Shown: positions 17,289 through 27,231, counted from the first letter of the stretch. The stretch is 64,000 nt of DNA from Paenibacillus amylolyticus (GCF_003719335.1 NZ_RIAS01000003.1:186001-250000), one strand, 5' to 3'. Numbers and translations: made by a program. Notes: generated by a model not told the origin, from the letters alone.

Positions 17289-17897
17289 TCAGATAAGTGC
17301 TTTTGACATTCGATACATGGAAACAGCAGGTTTATTAATCACGCCCACTATGTTGTACCCCAGACGTTCATAAAGCTTGATCGCGCCTGCATTCTCCTGT
17401 TTGACGGTTAAGGATGACTTTGCGAAACCTTGCAAAACTCCCTGTTTCTCCGCATGCCGGATCAGTTCTGTTCCGATCCCAAGCCCTCTGCTTTCGGGTA
17501 AAGCGGCTATAGTGCCGATGTGAAATTCATCCTTCTCTCCTTCTTTTAGCGTGACCATCGTATAAAACTCTTTCCAGTTACGCAGATTGTATCCGATCAG
17601 CTTCCATTTGTGTATATCAAACAGCTGTGAGAACGTCGGCCATGCCAGCTTATTCATCAGTGTCGTTGGATAACAGATCAACATGCCTAGTGTTTTCCCC
17701 TCCCGAACCGCTTCATAAGCGTACTCGTGACTAAACCGATTATTTCGAGCCTTCCATAGCTTCTGAAAGGTGTTATTGATAACTGCGGGCTCTCTGGAAC
17801 CTGCCAGCGAATATTTCATGTAATCAAGCGCCATTTCCGTTAGTTTTCCTCCGACGGCGGTTTGCGGGTTTGCTTTTTGAATAGATATTTGGCTCAT
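17289..17897 (-). CDS. GNAT N-acetyltransferase
   Basis: 202 residues. The acetyl-CoA loop is TIAALPESRGLGIGTELI (RGLGIG is the R/Q-x-x-G-x-G/A motif), followed by SSLTVKQENAGAIKLYERLGY. The first hundred residues show no other known domain. It probably acetylates a small molecule or protein; the substrate is not evident. The ATG at 17897 has AGGAG eight bases upstream; the GTG nine bases earlier is too close to that site. It is a single gene with 85 bp to the pentapeptide gene start. Confidence 0.8.
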   Translation of the reverse strand: MSQISIQKANPQTAVGGKLTEMALDYMKYSLAGSREPAVINNTFQKLWKARNNRFSHEYAYEAVREGKTLGMLICYPTTLMNKLAWPTFSQLFDIHKWKLIGYNLRNWKEFYTMVTLKEGEKDEFHIGTIAALPESRGLGIGTELIRHAEKQGVLQGFAKSSLTVKQENAGAIKLYERLGYNIVGVINKPAVSMYRMSKALI

Positions 17898-17954
17898 GGT
17901 GATCACTCCTCATGTGTTGTTATGGTCGCTTGTTCGAATCTTTAGTTCTATACG

Positions 17955-18317
17955 TTATGCTTTAGCGTAATTCGGTTCGGATGTAATGCCGTCTACAAAA
18001 ACGTTCACCGCTTGAATGGATACCCCAGTAAGATGTTCAACCTGGTCAATGACCTTTTGCTGCAACTCTCTGCAAACCTCGTGTACTTTATTGCCGTAAT
18101 GAACAATAATTTTCACGTTAATCTCCACGCTATTGTCTACTCTGCGAATGACAATGCCGTTCTGCTGGCTACGGCCACTCCATATTTTGCTGATACTTTC
18201 AACCAATCCAGCCGACATGGAAGAAATTTCACGGGTAGCCCCTGTTATTTTACCGACCATTTTGGAGATGACTTCATCGGATATTTGAATCTGACCTAAC
18301 GTTTGTTGAATCATCAT
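17955..18317 (-). CDS. Asp23/Gls24 family envelope stress protein
   Basis: 120 residues. The pattern ISDEVISKMVGKITGATREI, then SVEINVKIIVHYGNKVHEVCRELQQKVIDQVEHLTG and VNVFVDGI is the Asp23/Gls24 (DUF322) family, made of repeated short beta-alpha units. Members are abundant proteins in Bacillota linked to cell-envelope and alkaline stress, and are usually membrane-attached through a partner. The ATG is preceded by GGAGGCG. Two ATG codons are adjacent. It is monocistronic; the terminator at 18414-18442 lies 97 bp upstream of its start and belongs to the S9 peptidase gene. Confidence 0.8.
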   Translation of the reverse strand: MMIQQTLGQIQISDEVISKMVGKITGATREISSMSAGLVESISKIWSGRSQQNGIVIRRVDNSVEINVKIIVHYGNKVHEVCRELQQKVIDQVEHLTGVSIQAVNVFVDGITSEPNYAKA

Positions 18318-18413
18318 ATGAATCGCCTCCGTTTTTTTTGATAGATAATACTATCATTTAATTAAAATATATATCATACAAGAGTCGAATTCAACTATTT
18401 CTGTATAAAACAC

Positions 18414-18442
18414 AAAAAAACCGCATCCATTGCGGTTTTTTT
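18414..18442 (-). terminator. Terminator of the S9 peptidase operon
   Basis: AAAAAAACCGCA-TCCAT-TGCGGTTTTTTT: a G/C stem flanked by A and T tracts, 90 bp after the S9 peptidase stop. Confidence 0.85.
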
Positions 18443-18531
18443 GGCATGTCTATATTAGACTTTCATTCTATACAAAAGGTTTTCATGAAAGGCTAACCCT
18501 AAACCCCTAAGTTCATTCGCCATCTGATGAG

Positions 18532-20649
18532 TTACAAGTACTCGTTAAACCACGCATTGACCTGTTCGAAACTATCGACTCGAAGAGAAGGTTTGCCACT
18601 TTTGAGCAGTGAATGGTTGGAACCCGGGTAGCGGATCAGCTTGGTTGTTTTTCCATATCGCTTCAACGTCGTATACAATTCCTCCGCCTGAGCTATCGGC
18701 GTTCGGTAATCCTGTTCCCCGTGCATGATAAGCAACGGAGTCTCGATGTTGTGCGCATGAGCAAGCGGCGATCGAGACCAAAGATATGCAGCATTCTCCG
18801 CGGGATTCCCCCCAATCACACCCTCCACGTAAGAAATCCCGATATCACTTGTGCCATACATGGATAACCAGTTGGAGATACAGCGTTGTGTCACAGCTGC
18901 TTTGAATCGGTTCGAGTGAGCGACAATCCAGTTGGTCATGACCCCGCCATAACTACCGCCGGCAACACCTAATCGAGATACATCCAGTATTGTATTCGTC
19001 GCCAGTGCATGATCGACAGCTTCCATCAAATCCCGATAATCTCCGCCAGCGAAGTCTCCACGACAAGCTCTGGCAAACTCCTGTCCATAACCTATGCTGC
19101 CTCGAGGATTAACCCATAATACAGCATACCCTTCTGCGAGAAGTGTCTGCATCTCATGACTGAATGTTCCGGTATACATCGCGTGAGGTCCACCATGAAT
19201 CTGTAAAATCAAAGGCAACTTACGATCAGATTGCAGTTCATCTTCAATCTGAATTCCGGACGATGGCGCCTTTGCCCCCCTAATTTCAGCTGAATTCGCA
19301 TCTTTCGTTAAAGCAGGTATGGCTAGCCAGCCTTGAATCCGCAAACCGTCCGATGAGGTGAATTCCACTCTTGCCGGTACGTTAACCATCCGTTGCGCCA
19401 TAAATTCATCATTACGATGAGTGAGTCTAGCCATTTTACCGCTTCTCATGCCCACGGTGTACAGCTCTCCTGGATGCTTATCCGTGAGTGCAGCTACAAC
19501 CAAAGTCTCTTCATCCGCAGAGATCGTATACTGATAAACGTCTATTTCTCCTGCATTTGTGATCATTTCGCAGTTTCCATCGGACTGAATTCGGTATACA
19601 TCAACATTTCCGTGATGTGTACCTAGTACATATACTCCCGGTTGAGAAGATGAACGACTAATGAGTGGTGAAGGCGAAGCACTTGCTGACTTCATGTCTC
19701 CCAATGCAGCATTGCCGATGTGCATATCTAGCTCAGGTGCGAATAGCCTGGGTATCCCCCGTTTCACGGGAAGTGTAAACAGTTGATGATGACTTCCACT
19801 TCCATATTTACGATCACTTGCAATCAGAATCAGTTGTTTTCCATCGGCTGTAAAAGAAAATTGGGCGATCTGGAGACTGGAGTCCGTAACCTTGAAAGGT
19901 TCTTCAACTTCTCCTGAGCCCGCTTCAACGCTTACCATATACACGTCCGTATAATGAAGCAGATCCGGATCTGATCCCGCTTCTTGTACCTGTTTGGAAA
20001 TAAAGGCAAGATTCAGGCTGTCCGGTGACCAGACGGGGCTAGTGATGCTCCATAACCCGGACGTCATCTGTTTGATAAGTCCACTCTTGATCTCGTAAAG
20101 AAACAAATGGCTGTACTGACCATCCCACCAACCCGATCCTTCGGCTTTCGGCGTAGTGCGCTCGTAAACTTTTCCGCGCAATACTCCTTCTGGTTGCCGC
20201 GCTGATTCATCTTTAGCCCCTTCCGCCGATTTATCGGTCGGTGATTGAGCTGAACTCATCTGAACTTTACTTGTAAACGCAATATACTTCCCGTCGGGAG
20301 ACCAGACGTAATTCATGATTTTACGTTCAGGAGATATGAGCATGGACGGTTCTGTACCTTCCGTATGAACAGACCAAAGTCCTTTTCCAGCCTGAGTAGA
20401 TCGAATAAACGTCAACTTACTGCCGTCTGGTGACCATGCTGGAGAGGAATCTTTCGTTCCATCCGTCAACGCCACATCTTCTGTCCCATCCAGCGAAATT
20501 CCCCGAATTTGTGTATTATATTCGTTCTTCGCCCGATCTATCGTCTGTTCAACGTAGGCTACTTGTCCATTTGCACTGATCACCGGCTGACTGATCCAGC
20601 GGTAGTGACAGAGATCCTCCGGCGTAATCTGGCTTTTTTTCATATCCAT
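18532..20649 (-). CDS. S9 family serine peptidase (prolyl oligopeptidase-like)
   Basis: 705 residues. The N-terminal part is a beta-propeller of WSPDG-type repeats (WSPDGSKLTF, WSPDGKYIAF). The C-terminal alpha/beta hydrolase has the nucleophile in GGSYGGVMTNW, the aspartate region HGEQDYRTPIAQ and the histidine in GSNHSLL. It should cleave oligopeptides in the cytoplasm, as no signal peptide is seen. About 60 residues near position 130 contain a Ser/Ala/Glu-rich insert (SSAQSPTDKSAEGAKDES) that looks disordered. It lies 12 bp after a permease gene of a dipeptide transporter, so it very likely degrades peptides imported by that system. Confidence 0.9.
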   Translation of the reverse strand: MDMKKSQITPEDLCHYRWISQPVISANGQVAYVEQTIDRAKNEYNTQIRGISLDGTEDVALTDGTKDSSPAWSPDGSKLTFIRSTQAGKGLWSVHTEGTEPSMLISPERKIMNYVWSPDGKYIAFTSKVQMSSAQSPTDKSAEGAKDESARQPEGVLRGKVYERTTPKAEGSGWWDGQYSHLFLYEIKSGLIKQMTSGLWSITSPVWSPDSLNLAFISKQVQEAGSDPDLLHYTDVYMVSVEAGSGEVEEPFKVTDSSLQIAQFSFTADGKQLILIASDRKYGSGSHHQLFTLPVKRGIPRLFAPELDMHIGNAALGDMKSASASPSPLISRSSSQPGVYVLGTHHGNVDVYRIQSDGNCEMITNAGEIDVYQYTISADEETLVVAALTDKHPGELYTVGMRSGKMARLTHRNDEFMAQRMVNVPARVEFTSSDGLRIQGWLAIPALTKDANSAEIRGAKAPSSGIQIEDELQSDRKLPLILQIHGGPHAMYTGTFSHEMQTLLAEGYAVLWVNPRGSIGYGQEFARACRGDFAGGDYRDLMEAVDHALATNTILDVSRLGVAGGSYGGVMTNWIVAHSNRFKAAVTQRCISNWLSMYGTSDIGISYVEGVIGGNPAENAAYLWSRSPLAHAHNIETPLLIMHGEQDYRTPIAQAEELYTTLKRYGKTTKLIRYPGSNHSLLKSGKPSLRVDSFEQVNAWFNEYL

Positions 20650-20661
20650 AACTCCCTTCCG

Positions 20662-21594
20662 TTATGATTTCTGAGCTGACTCTGTGCGAGGATCAAGCAC
20701 ATCCCGCAACCAATCGCCGAGGAAAATAACACCCAGCACAGTAAACGTAATGGCTAGTCCCGGGAACGTCGCAACCCACCAGCTCGTGGCTACATACTGT
20801 CGTCCGTCACTTAACATGCCGCCCCACGATACATCCGGTGGTTTTATTCCAAGTCCAAGGAAACTCAGCGACGCTTCCATGATGATCGTTGTGCCTACAT
20901 TCATACCGCAGATGACAATAAACGATGACAATATGTTAGGCAAAATATGTTTGATAATCAGCCGTCCATTTTTGGCACCAATCGATCTGGCAGCAAATAC
21001 AAAATCCCGCTCTTTCATACTAAGCACTTCACTACGAACTACACGGGTGAAAGGCACCCAATTGGTTACACCGATAACAAAGATCAATGTGGTCATACCT
21101 GGACCCACAATTGCCATCACCACTAGCATGAACAGGATCGTTGGTATCGCCATGAAAGCATCGCCCACACGCATAATAATGGCATCCAGCCACTTTCCAT
21201 AGAATCCGGATATCAGACCCAGAACAGCTCCGATCAAACCGGAAACAATGACTGCACCCATACCTACAATTAAAGACACCCGTGCACCATAGACAATACG
21301 GCTCCACATATCTCTGCCCAGATTGTCGGTTCCCAGCCAGTATTCGGCCGTTCCCCCTTCAAGCCATGCAGGTGGTTTAAGACGATTCAACGGATTGACC
21401 GCTGACGGGTCATGACTCGTTAGCAGAGGTGCGGCTATTGCAATCAGGACAACAACCAATACAAGCACTGCACCGATGAATCCGGTCTTGCTGATGATTA
21501 GCTGTTGCCAGATGGATTGAATTCCGGCAATCGTACGCGAACTGTTATTGTCCGGTTCGGGAACCAGAACGTTTTTTTCATCGTTGTCTCTCAT
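20662..21594 (-). CDS. Peptide/nickel ABC transporter permease (DppC-type)
   Basis: 310 residues with about six membrane segments. The EAA loop reads EVLSMKERDFVFAARSIGAKNGRLIIKHILPN, diagnostic for the DppC/OppC family of importers. The long N-terminal region ends with the family signature LGTDNLGRDMWSR. The start is the ATG at 21594, which has GGAGG eight bases upstream; the GTG three codons earlier falls within that spacing. It pairs with the DppB-type gene upstream. Confidence 0.92.
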   Translation of the reverse strand: MRDNDEKNVLVPEPDNNSSRTIAGIQSIWQQLIISKTGFIGAVLVLVVVLIAIAAPLLTSHDPSAVNPLNRLKPPAWLEGGTAEYWLGTDNLGRDMWSRIVYGARVSLIVGMGAVIVSGLIGAVLGLISGFYGKWLDAIIMRVGDAFMAIPTILFMLVVMAIVGPGMTTLIFVIGVTNWVPFTRVVRSEVLSMKERDFVFAARSIGAKNGRLIIKHILPNILSSFIVICGMNVGTTIIMEASLSFLGLGIKPPDVSWGGMLSDGRQYVATSWWVATFPGLAITFTVLGVIFLGDWLRDVLDPRTESAQKS

Positions 21595-21609
21595 AGATCG
21601 CACCTCCTT

Positions 21610-22527
21610 CTAGTCATATTTGATACGTGGATCCAGCAGTCTGTAAGACACGTCCGTGAGAATATTAACAACCACTACAATGAATGCAATTACAAACACG
21701 GCTGCTTGCACAATCGCCATATCATGTGTATTTACGGCCACAACTAGCAGTTGACCCAAGCCTGGCCAGGAAAATACGGTTTCTGTAATCAAAGTACCTC
21801 CAATCAGACTGGTAAACTGTAGACTCATAATAGTCACAACCGGAATTAAACCGTTACGGAACGCGTGCTTCGCGATCACTGTCATTCGTCCCAGTCCTTT
21901 ACTGCGTGCCGTGCGAATGTAATCTTGATTCAGAATCTCCAGCATGCTGGATCGGATTAGCCGTGTCATCTGTGCAGCAAGTCCCACGCCCAAAGTAAAA
22001 GCGGGTAGAATCAGATGGGATACACCTCCGCGACCCGAAACCGGCAAAACGCCCAGCACAACGGAGAATAGCAGAATCAGCATAATGCCCATCCAGAAGT
22101 TTGGCATCGCCTTGCCAATCACCGAAATACCTGAAATGAGAAGATCGGTAAATGTATTTCTTTTCACTGCCGAGATCACTCCCAGCGGGACAGCCATCAA
22201 TACTGCAAATAACATGGCAGCCGCGGCAAGTTCAAAGCTTGCAGGCAATCGCTCTAACACAAGCTCAAGTGCAGGCTGCCCGTAACGGAAGGATTGACCG
22301 AAATCTCCCTGAATGGCATTGCCGAGAAACTTCATATACTGCGTGTATAAAGGCTGATCGAGGCCCAGTGCCTGCGTCAACACAGCCCTGTCCTCAGCTG
22401 TAGCGGTCTCAGGTAACATCAGAGCCACAGGATCACCTGTGACCCGAACCAGAATAAAAACAATTAATGAGACAATAAACAGCACCGGAATGACCTGCAG
22501 TAAAGATTTGAATACGTATTTTCCCAC
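21610..22527 (-). CDS. Peptide/nickel ABC transporter permease (DppB-type)
   Basis: 305 residues with six membrane segments. Landmarks are VFKSLLQVIPVLFIVSLIVF, LGLDQPLYTQYMKFLGNAIQGDFGQSF and the EAA loop LEILNQDYIRTARSKGLGRMTVIAKHAFRN, all typical of DppB/OppB. The start is a GTG at 22527: the GGAGGTG ribosome site lies between it and an upstream TTG, so the longer frame would enclose the site. It lies 15 bp before the DppC gene. Confidence 0.9.
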   Translation of the reverse strand: MGKYVFKSLLQVIPVLFIVSLIVFILVRVTGDPVALMLPETATAEDRAVLTQALGLDQPLYTQYMKFLGNAIQGDFGQSFRYGQPALELVLERLPASFELAAAAMLFAVLMAVPLGVISAVKRNTFTDLLISGISVIGKAMPNFWMGIMLILLFSVVLGVLPVSGRGGVSHLILPAFTLGVGLAAQMTRLIRSSMLEILNQDYIRTARSKGLGRMTVIAKHAFRNGLIPVVTIMSLQFTSLIGGTLITETVFSWPGLGQLLVVAVNTHDMAIVQAAVFVIAFIVVVVNILTDVSYRLLDPRIKYD

Positions 22528-22549
22528 TCCCGGCTCACCTCCTCTTTCC

Positions 22550-22592
22550 AAAAAAGAACGGCAGGAACTTGTTCATCCAGTCCCTGCCGTTC
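22550..22592 (-). terminator. Hairpin between binding protein and permease genes (attenuator)
   Basis: The minus strand has GAACGGCAGG paired with CCTGCCGTTC and followed by six T, the form of a rho-independent terminator within the operon. It would lower permease expression relative to the binding protein, as is common in ABC importers. Confidence 0.7.
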
Positions 22593-22632
22593 ACGACTTA
22601 CTGATGCAATGACAGGTGGTATGAGCCTGATT

Positions 22633-24204
22633 TTACTTTGCAGCAGGTGTAATCTCGTCCGCATAGAACATCTCATCACTGCGCGGTGCAAAGTTCACTT
22701 TGTCATTGGTTCCATACACGCCTTCCATCTGATACAAATATACGGCCGGGCGCTCTTCTGCAAAAATCTGTTGCACTTGCTGATATTCTTTCTCACGAGA
22801 CTCAGGATTCATGTTTACAAGTGCAGATTGCAGCAACTTCTCCACTTCCGGATTGTTGTAGTCCGATTCCCCTTTGGCTTCTTCCAGCATATAACGGTTA
22901 TAGTTGTTGGAAGCGTCAAACAGGGAGTTCCCGATACCGATCATGAAAATTTCTTTAAACGATTTGGAGCTATAGCGCTCGCTGAATGCACTCGGCTCAA
23001 GTACGTCCAGATTGATTTTGAATCCGGCCTGATCCAGCATGGCTGCAACAACTTCAGCTTGTTCCTTGTACTGAGAAGAAACGGAGATGGTCATCTCAGC
23101 TGTGCCTTCAGCGTAGCCTGCCTCTTTCAGCAGCTGCTTTGCTTTTTCCAAATCATACAATGATGTTTTATACAGTGACGGGTCAGCCCCAAAGTTTCCA
23201 GGTGTTACGGATGTACGTGTAACGATTCCTGCTCCCCCGGCAATGCTGTCTACAATCCCTTGTTTGTCAATCGCCAGATCAATGGCTTCACGCACTTTTG
23301 GATCAGCTGTAATGCTGCCTTCCGTTTGACGGAAGATCAGTTGGAGAACACGCTGAATAGGTGCTTTCACAATTTTTTTGTCTGCTTCGCCTTCAATACG
23401 CGCAATATCTGTTGATGGGATGGATGACGCAACGTCAACTCCGCCGGCTAGCAATTCGGAGACACGCGTGGAAGCTTCTGGGATCACTCGGAACACCACT
23501 TCATTCCACTTCGGCTCACCGCCGAAATAGTTTTCATTTTTCACAAGCTCAATCCGGTCGTCTTTGGTCCATTTGCTGAACTTGTATGCGCCAGTACCCA
23601 CCGGCTCTTTCAGGAACGTGTCCATGCCCTTGTCAGCGATATATTTGGAAGGCAGGATGCCAGCGCCCATTTTGGACAAACGATTGAGCAGCAACGGATC
23701 CGGTCCGTCCGTAATGATATCTACCGTATGCTCATCTACTGCTTTGACTTCAACAATGTTTTTGAAATAGCTATTTTGCTTCAGCGTATTATCTTTCGCG
23801 ACTCTCTCCAGGGTGTACTTCACATCAGCGGACGTGAACGGGTCGCCATTGTGGAACGTTACTCCTTCACGCAGCTTGAATCTCCACGTTGTATCGTTCA
23901 CTTGCTCCCATGAAGTTGCGAGCGCAGGAACTTTTTTCTGCTCACTGTCGTTTTTAATCAAATAATCAAATACGTTTACAAGTACAGCCTCACTCGCGGT
24001 ATTGTTATTGTTGTGTGGATCAAAGCTTTCAATATCCGTTGCCGCCGCAATCGTTAACGTGCTACTGGCAGCTGCACTTTCGCTACCGTTTCCTTCAGAG
24101 GTTGCATTGTTCGTCGTACCTTTACTGCCTCCGCCACAAGCACTTAACACCATCACGATTGCCAGCAAAGTCATCCACAAACCTGTCCATTGTCTCTTTT
24201 TCAT
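22633..24204 (-). CDS. Peptide ABC transporter substrate-binding lipoprotein (DppA-type)
   Basis: 523 residues. It has a lipoprotein signal peptide with lipobox LSAC at residues 20-23, then a Ser/Asn-rich linker, and the SBP_bac_5 fold: SFDPHNNNNTASEAVLVNVFDYL, LREGVTFHNGDPFTSADVKYTLER and the late LLKEAGYAEG. It is tethered to the outer face of the membrane and should bind di- or oligopeptides for the two permeases encoded next. The ATG overlaps the stop of the M20 gene (ATGA). A GGGGGA site lies upstream. Confidence 0.93.
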   Translation of the reverse strand: MKKRQWTGLWMTLLAIVMVLSACGGGSKGTTNNATSEGNGSESAAASSTLTIAAATDIESFDPHNNNNTASEAVLVNVFDYLIKNDSEQKKVPALATSWEQVNDTTWRFKLREGVTFHNGDPFTSADVKYTLERVAKDNTLKQNSYFKNIVEVKAVDEHTVDIITDGPDPLLLNRLSKMGAGILPSKYIADKGMDTFLKEPVGTGAYKFSKWTKDDRIELVKNENYFGGEPKWNEVVFRVIPEASTRVSELLAGGVDVASSIPSTDIARIEGEADKKIVKAPIQRVLQLIFRQTEGSITADPKVREAIDLAIDKQGIVDSIAGGAGIVTRTSVTPGNFGADPSLYKTSLYDLEKAKQLLKEAGYAEGTAEMTISVSSQYKEQAEVVAAMLDQAGFKINLDVLEPSAFSERYSSKSFKEIFMIGIGNSLFDASNNYNRYMLEEAKGESDYNNPEVEKLLQSALVNMNPESREKEYQQVQQIFAEERPAVYLYQMEGVYGTNDKVNFAPRSDEMFYADEITPAAK

Positions 24205-25412
24205 TGTGTTTCTTCCCCCTTGGAAGTTGTATTCCTTGCCAAAAATTCAAGTGCAATTGCTGACAACAGGCCGACGCCATAAGGCATGACCGTTTCGTCA
24301 AGATCAAATCTCGGATGATGAAGCGGATATCGTGTACGCTCCTCTTCATTTCCCGATCCTAACCGGAAAAACACACCAGGCACATGTTCGCAATAAAAAG
24401 CAAAGTCTTCCCCGCCTGTCGACGGTTTGATGTAACTCCATCCCTTCTGCGCATTCACCTCTTCACAGACATCTGTGAGCAGATCAACCATGCCAAGGTC
24501 ATTTACAACGACCGGATAACCGTCACCGTAGGTGACTTCACATTCCGCTCCGAATGAACCGCAGACACCGTTAACGACTTGCTTGATCAGAGATGGCATC
24601 CGTTCACGCACTGCAGGAGATAATGTGCGGACCGTGCCAATCATCTCGACTTCGGGTGCTATAGCGGTACCCATATAACCTCCGGTGATTTTACCAATCG
24701 TGACCACTACAGGTTCAAGCGGGTCAACCATACGGCTGGCGATATTCTGTAGCGCAGTAATCACCTGAGCGGATACGGCAATCGCATCAATGCCTTCATG
24801 CGGACGAGCCGCGTGACCTCCCTGACCAACAATCTTGATGACAAGCGGATCAGCCGAAGCAAAAGCAACTCCCTGGCTCACACCCACTGTCCCCGTATCT
24901 TGACCGGGCGTCATATGCAAGCCAGCAATGGCATCTACCTTTGGATTCTCCAGCACTCCGTCCTGAATCATGGACCTTGCACCAGCAAGTCCTTCTTCCG
25001 CGGGTTGAAAGATGAACTTAATGTTGCCGGACTTGGGTCTGCCAAGCCCTGTGAGCAGTTCAGCAGCCCCCATCAGAATGGATGTATGTGCATCATGACC
25101 ACAGAGATGCGCCTTGCCTTTCACCGTCGAGCGATACTCCACTGATTTTTGATCCTCAATCGGCAAAGCGTCCATATCCGCTCGAAGTGCAAAGGTAGGA
25201 CCATCTGTTTCTCCGCGTAGCAGGCCGGTTACACCGGTCTTCCCAACATGACGAGTAACCTCTAGTCCAAGGCTCTCCAGATGCTCGGCTACAATGGCAG
25301 AGGTGCGATGCTCCTCATAACCAATCTCCGGATGGCGATGTAAGTCTCTGCGCCAGGCACTCATCTTCTCTTGCAGCGGCTGAGCCAGCTGTATTAGTTC
25401 AGATTGTTTCAT
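24201..25412 (-). CDS. M20 family amidohydrolase/carboxypeptidase
   Basis: 403 residues. Metal-ligand and catalytic motifs of M20D amidohydrolases are visible: [41 protein letters not shown] and [15 protein letters not shown], then the dimerisation domain with [14 protein letters not shown], and the late metal site [14 protein letters not shown]. The family includes N-acyl-amino-acid and indole-acetyl-amino-acid hydrolases. In this operon it probably trims N-acylated amino acids or dipeptides after uptake. It overlaps both neighbours by four bases, which suggests translational coupling. No signal peptide: cytoplasmic. Confidence 0.9.
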   Translation of the reverse strand: MKQSELIQLAQPLQEKMSAWRRDLHRHPEIGYEEHRTSAIVAEHLESLGLEVTRHVGKTGVTGLLRGETDGPTFALRADMDALPIEDQKSVEYRSTVKGKAHLCGHDAHTSILMGAAELLTGLGRPKSGNIKFIFQPAEEGLAGARSMIQDGVLENPKVDAIAGLHMTPGQDTGTVGVSQGVAFASADPLVIKIVGQGGHAARPHEGIDAIAVSAQVITALQNIASRMVDPLEPVVVTIGKITGGYMGTAIAPEVEMIGTVRTLSPAVRERMPSLIKQVVNGVCGSFGAECEVTYGDGYPVVVNDLGMVDLLTDVCEEVNAQKGWSYIKPSTGGEDFAFYCEHVPGVFFRLGSGNEEERTRYPLHHPRFDLDETVMPYGVGLLSAIALEFLARNTTSKGEETQ

Positions 25413-26161
25413 TGGATCTCATTCCTTTCATGTTCCTCGGATTCCGACACCAAGCGGGCATAGATGGCATCAGCCGAGAATTCGATGTGCCTTTTCATCG
25501 TATCTCGTGACCTCACGCTGTCTCTTGACTTCAGTGCTTCAAGAATCTCCATATGTACTCCGTAGTTTACGGAACGAATTCGGTCATCGTAAGGCATCAG
25601 ATCGAGCGCCGGGTTAATCTTCGTTCGAATTTGTCTGACGGCTGTTTCACAGTATGGATTTCGTGATGCTTTGGCTATGGTCAGATGGAATTTCACATCC
25701 AGTGCCCTGAACCATTCCCGTGTACAATCCGGCTCGATACTTTGCTCCATATAGTTATAAAGCTGTTCCAGTTCGCCTGCGGTGATCCGCTCAGCAGCCA
25801 GAAAAGCCGCCTCGGGCTCAATAATTGTCCGGTATTCAAACACCTTGAGCATCTGAGCCCAGCCTCGTTTGATCTCTTCTCTCGTCCGTTTATGCGAATT
25901 GGTCGTAAGAGGCAGGACAAAAGTTCCACCTTTGGCTCCAACTCTTTTTTCAATCAGTCCTTTATCTTCCAGTGCGGAGAGCGCTTCACGAACCGTAATG
26001 CGGCTTACATCGAACATCTCGGCTAAATCCCGTTCAGCGGGAAGCTGCTCCTCACTCATCAACTCTTTTAAAATAATGGCTTCTTCCAGCTGTTCCCGAA
26101 TAAATTCACTAACCTTTTTAGTCGATACTTTTTCGAAATGAAAGGAGAATGGATTAGACAT
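25409..26161 (-). CDS. GntR family (FadR subgroup) transcriptional regulator
   Basis: 250 residues. The N-terminal winged helix reads [43 protein letters not shown], and the C-terminal all-helical FCD domain (about residues 100-230) binds a small ligand, often a carboxylate. It should repress the operon it heads. The ATG at 26161 has CGGAGTG upstream; the frame is open for 38 further codons but these contain no ribosome site and cover the promoter. A GGTCTAGACC palindrome in the 5' leader supports autoregulation. Confidence 0.88.
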   Translation of the reverse strand: MSNPFSFHFEKVSTKKVSEFIREQLEEAIILKELMSEEQLPAERDLAEMFDVSRITVREALSALEDKGLIEKRVGAKGGTFVLPLTTNSHKRTREEIKRGWAQMLKVFEYRTIIEPEAAFLAAERITAGELEQLYNYMEQSIEPDCTREWFRALDVKFHLTIAKASRNPYCETAVRQIRTKINPALDLMPYDDRIRSVNYGVHMEILEALKSRDSVRSRDTMKRHIEFSADAIYARLVSESEEHERNEIQ

Positions 26162-26182
26162 CTGAGCACTCCGATCTGTATA

Positions 26183-26194
26183 TGGTCTAGACCT
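26183..26194. promoter_or_regulatory. Candidate operator of the FadR-type regulator
   Basis: TGGTCTAGACCT contains the perfect palindrome GGTCTAGACC, with the TGGTnnnACC form used by FadR/PdhR-like regulators. It lies ten bases downstream of the -10 element of the peptide operon. Confidence 0.6.
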
Positions 26195-26203
26195 TATACC
26201 ATT

Positions 26204-26232
26204 AATATAATTCCGACTAAACTGATATGCAA
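26204..26232 (-). promoter_or_regulatory. Sigma-A promoter of the peptide-utilisation operon
   Basis: Minus strand TTGCAT (26232-26227), 17-bp spacer, TATATT (26209-26204). The hexamers are close to TTGACA and TATAAT and the spacing is optimal. Confidence 0.6.
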
Positions 26233-26427
26233 TACTTTTTTGATAAAATCCAACAATTATTTTAATCCTCGGCACAGGTCACTTCTTTCCTCATCGAATT
26301 AAACTCGACCTGTAAAGAAAAAAAGACGCTCTGCATCGGTCAGAACCTCTCTGGATCAAGTGCATGTTATATTTTTTTTTTGAATGACGACCCAACTCTC
26401 CGCTTTAAAATGCGGTGTCTCCCTTTT

Positions 26428-27141
26428 CTATAACTCTTGGTTTGCAAAAGGTTTGAATTTCCTGGTTACAGCCAGACGTTCGCTTCCTTCAAGGTAGAAC
26501 TGATCCTCTGCTCTCCACGTATGACTTGCCTTGTTCTGCCTGCGCAGATACACATAGTTGTAAGGTGATGTTGCATACGTTTTGTACCCTCTCTTCCTGC
26601 ATTGCCTTAGAAACGTAACATCTTCCCCAACCGAACGATCCGTGAATCGAACCCTCTTTAACACTTTTTTTCTGAATAACAGGGTGCCACCCTGGATGAA
26701 TTCCACAGGTTTATTACTCTCGCCCGGTGACCTCATCAGCAATGTTCGGGAAGCTTCCAGATAAACCAGACAAGAGTGTTTACCCACAATATCACTGCCG
26801 GTTTGCCTGAGCGCACGTACCTGTTCTTCCAGATAATAAGGAGAGTAGTAGTCGTCATCATCCATTTTCGCAACGAGTGAAAAACGGGTTCTAGTGATGC
26901 CTGCATTTAGACACTGTCCTAGTGAGATGCGTTCGGGTACCTGGTGTACGTGGACATTCGCGTATTTTTGTACCTTTTTGCGAACCTCACGCATGTTCAT
27001 GCTGTCGAGATTCAGAATGATTATCAATTCCTTGACCTTGTAACGCTGGCGAAAATAATTCTGCAGGATGTTATCCAAAAATTGTGGACGATTAGTGCAA
27101 ACAACGATAGAAACTCCCAGAGGTGTACGATATCTAGACAC
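26428..27141 (-). CDS. Family 2 glycosyltransferase
   Basis: 237 residues. The GT2 features are VSIVVCTNRPQFLDNILQNYF, LIIILNLDS, the metal site in VAKMDDDDYYSPYYLEEQV (DxDD) and the acceptor-side GEDVTFLRQCRKRGY. The KMDDDDYY element is shared with Bacillales enzymes that glycosylate spore or surface proteins, but this is only an analogy. The start is a GTG at 27141 with GAGGGGG five bases upstream; the ATG at 27174 has no ribosome site. No membrane segment is seen. It stands alone, with the Gfo/Idh gene terminator about 90 bp upstream. Confidence 0.75.
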   Translation of the reverse strand: MSRYRTPLGVSIVVCTNRPQFLDNILQNYFRQRYKVKELIIILNLDSMNMREVRKKVQKYANVHVHQVPERISLGQCLNAGITRTRFSLVAKMDDDDYYSPYYLEEQVRALRQTGSDIVGKHSCLVYLEASRTLLMRSPGESNKPVEFIQGGTLLFRKKVLKRVRFTDRSVGEDVTFLRQCRKRGYKTYATSPYNYVYLRRQNKASHTWRAEDQFYLEGSERLAVTRKFKPFANQEL

Positions 27142-27231
27142 AACATCCCCCTCTTTCAGCTTATTTCCTGTCATCCTATGTGTTTGATTCCTACCCGGTA
27201 TGGACGGCTCCCTCTATTGTGTAAAAATAAC

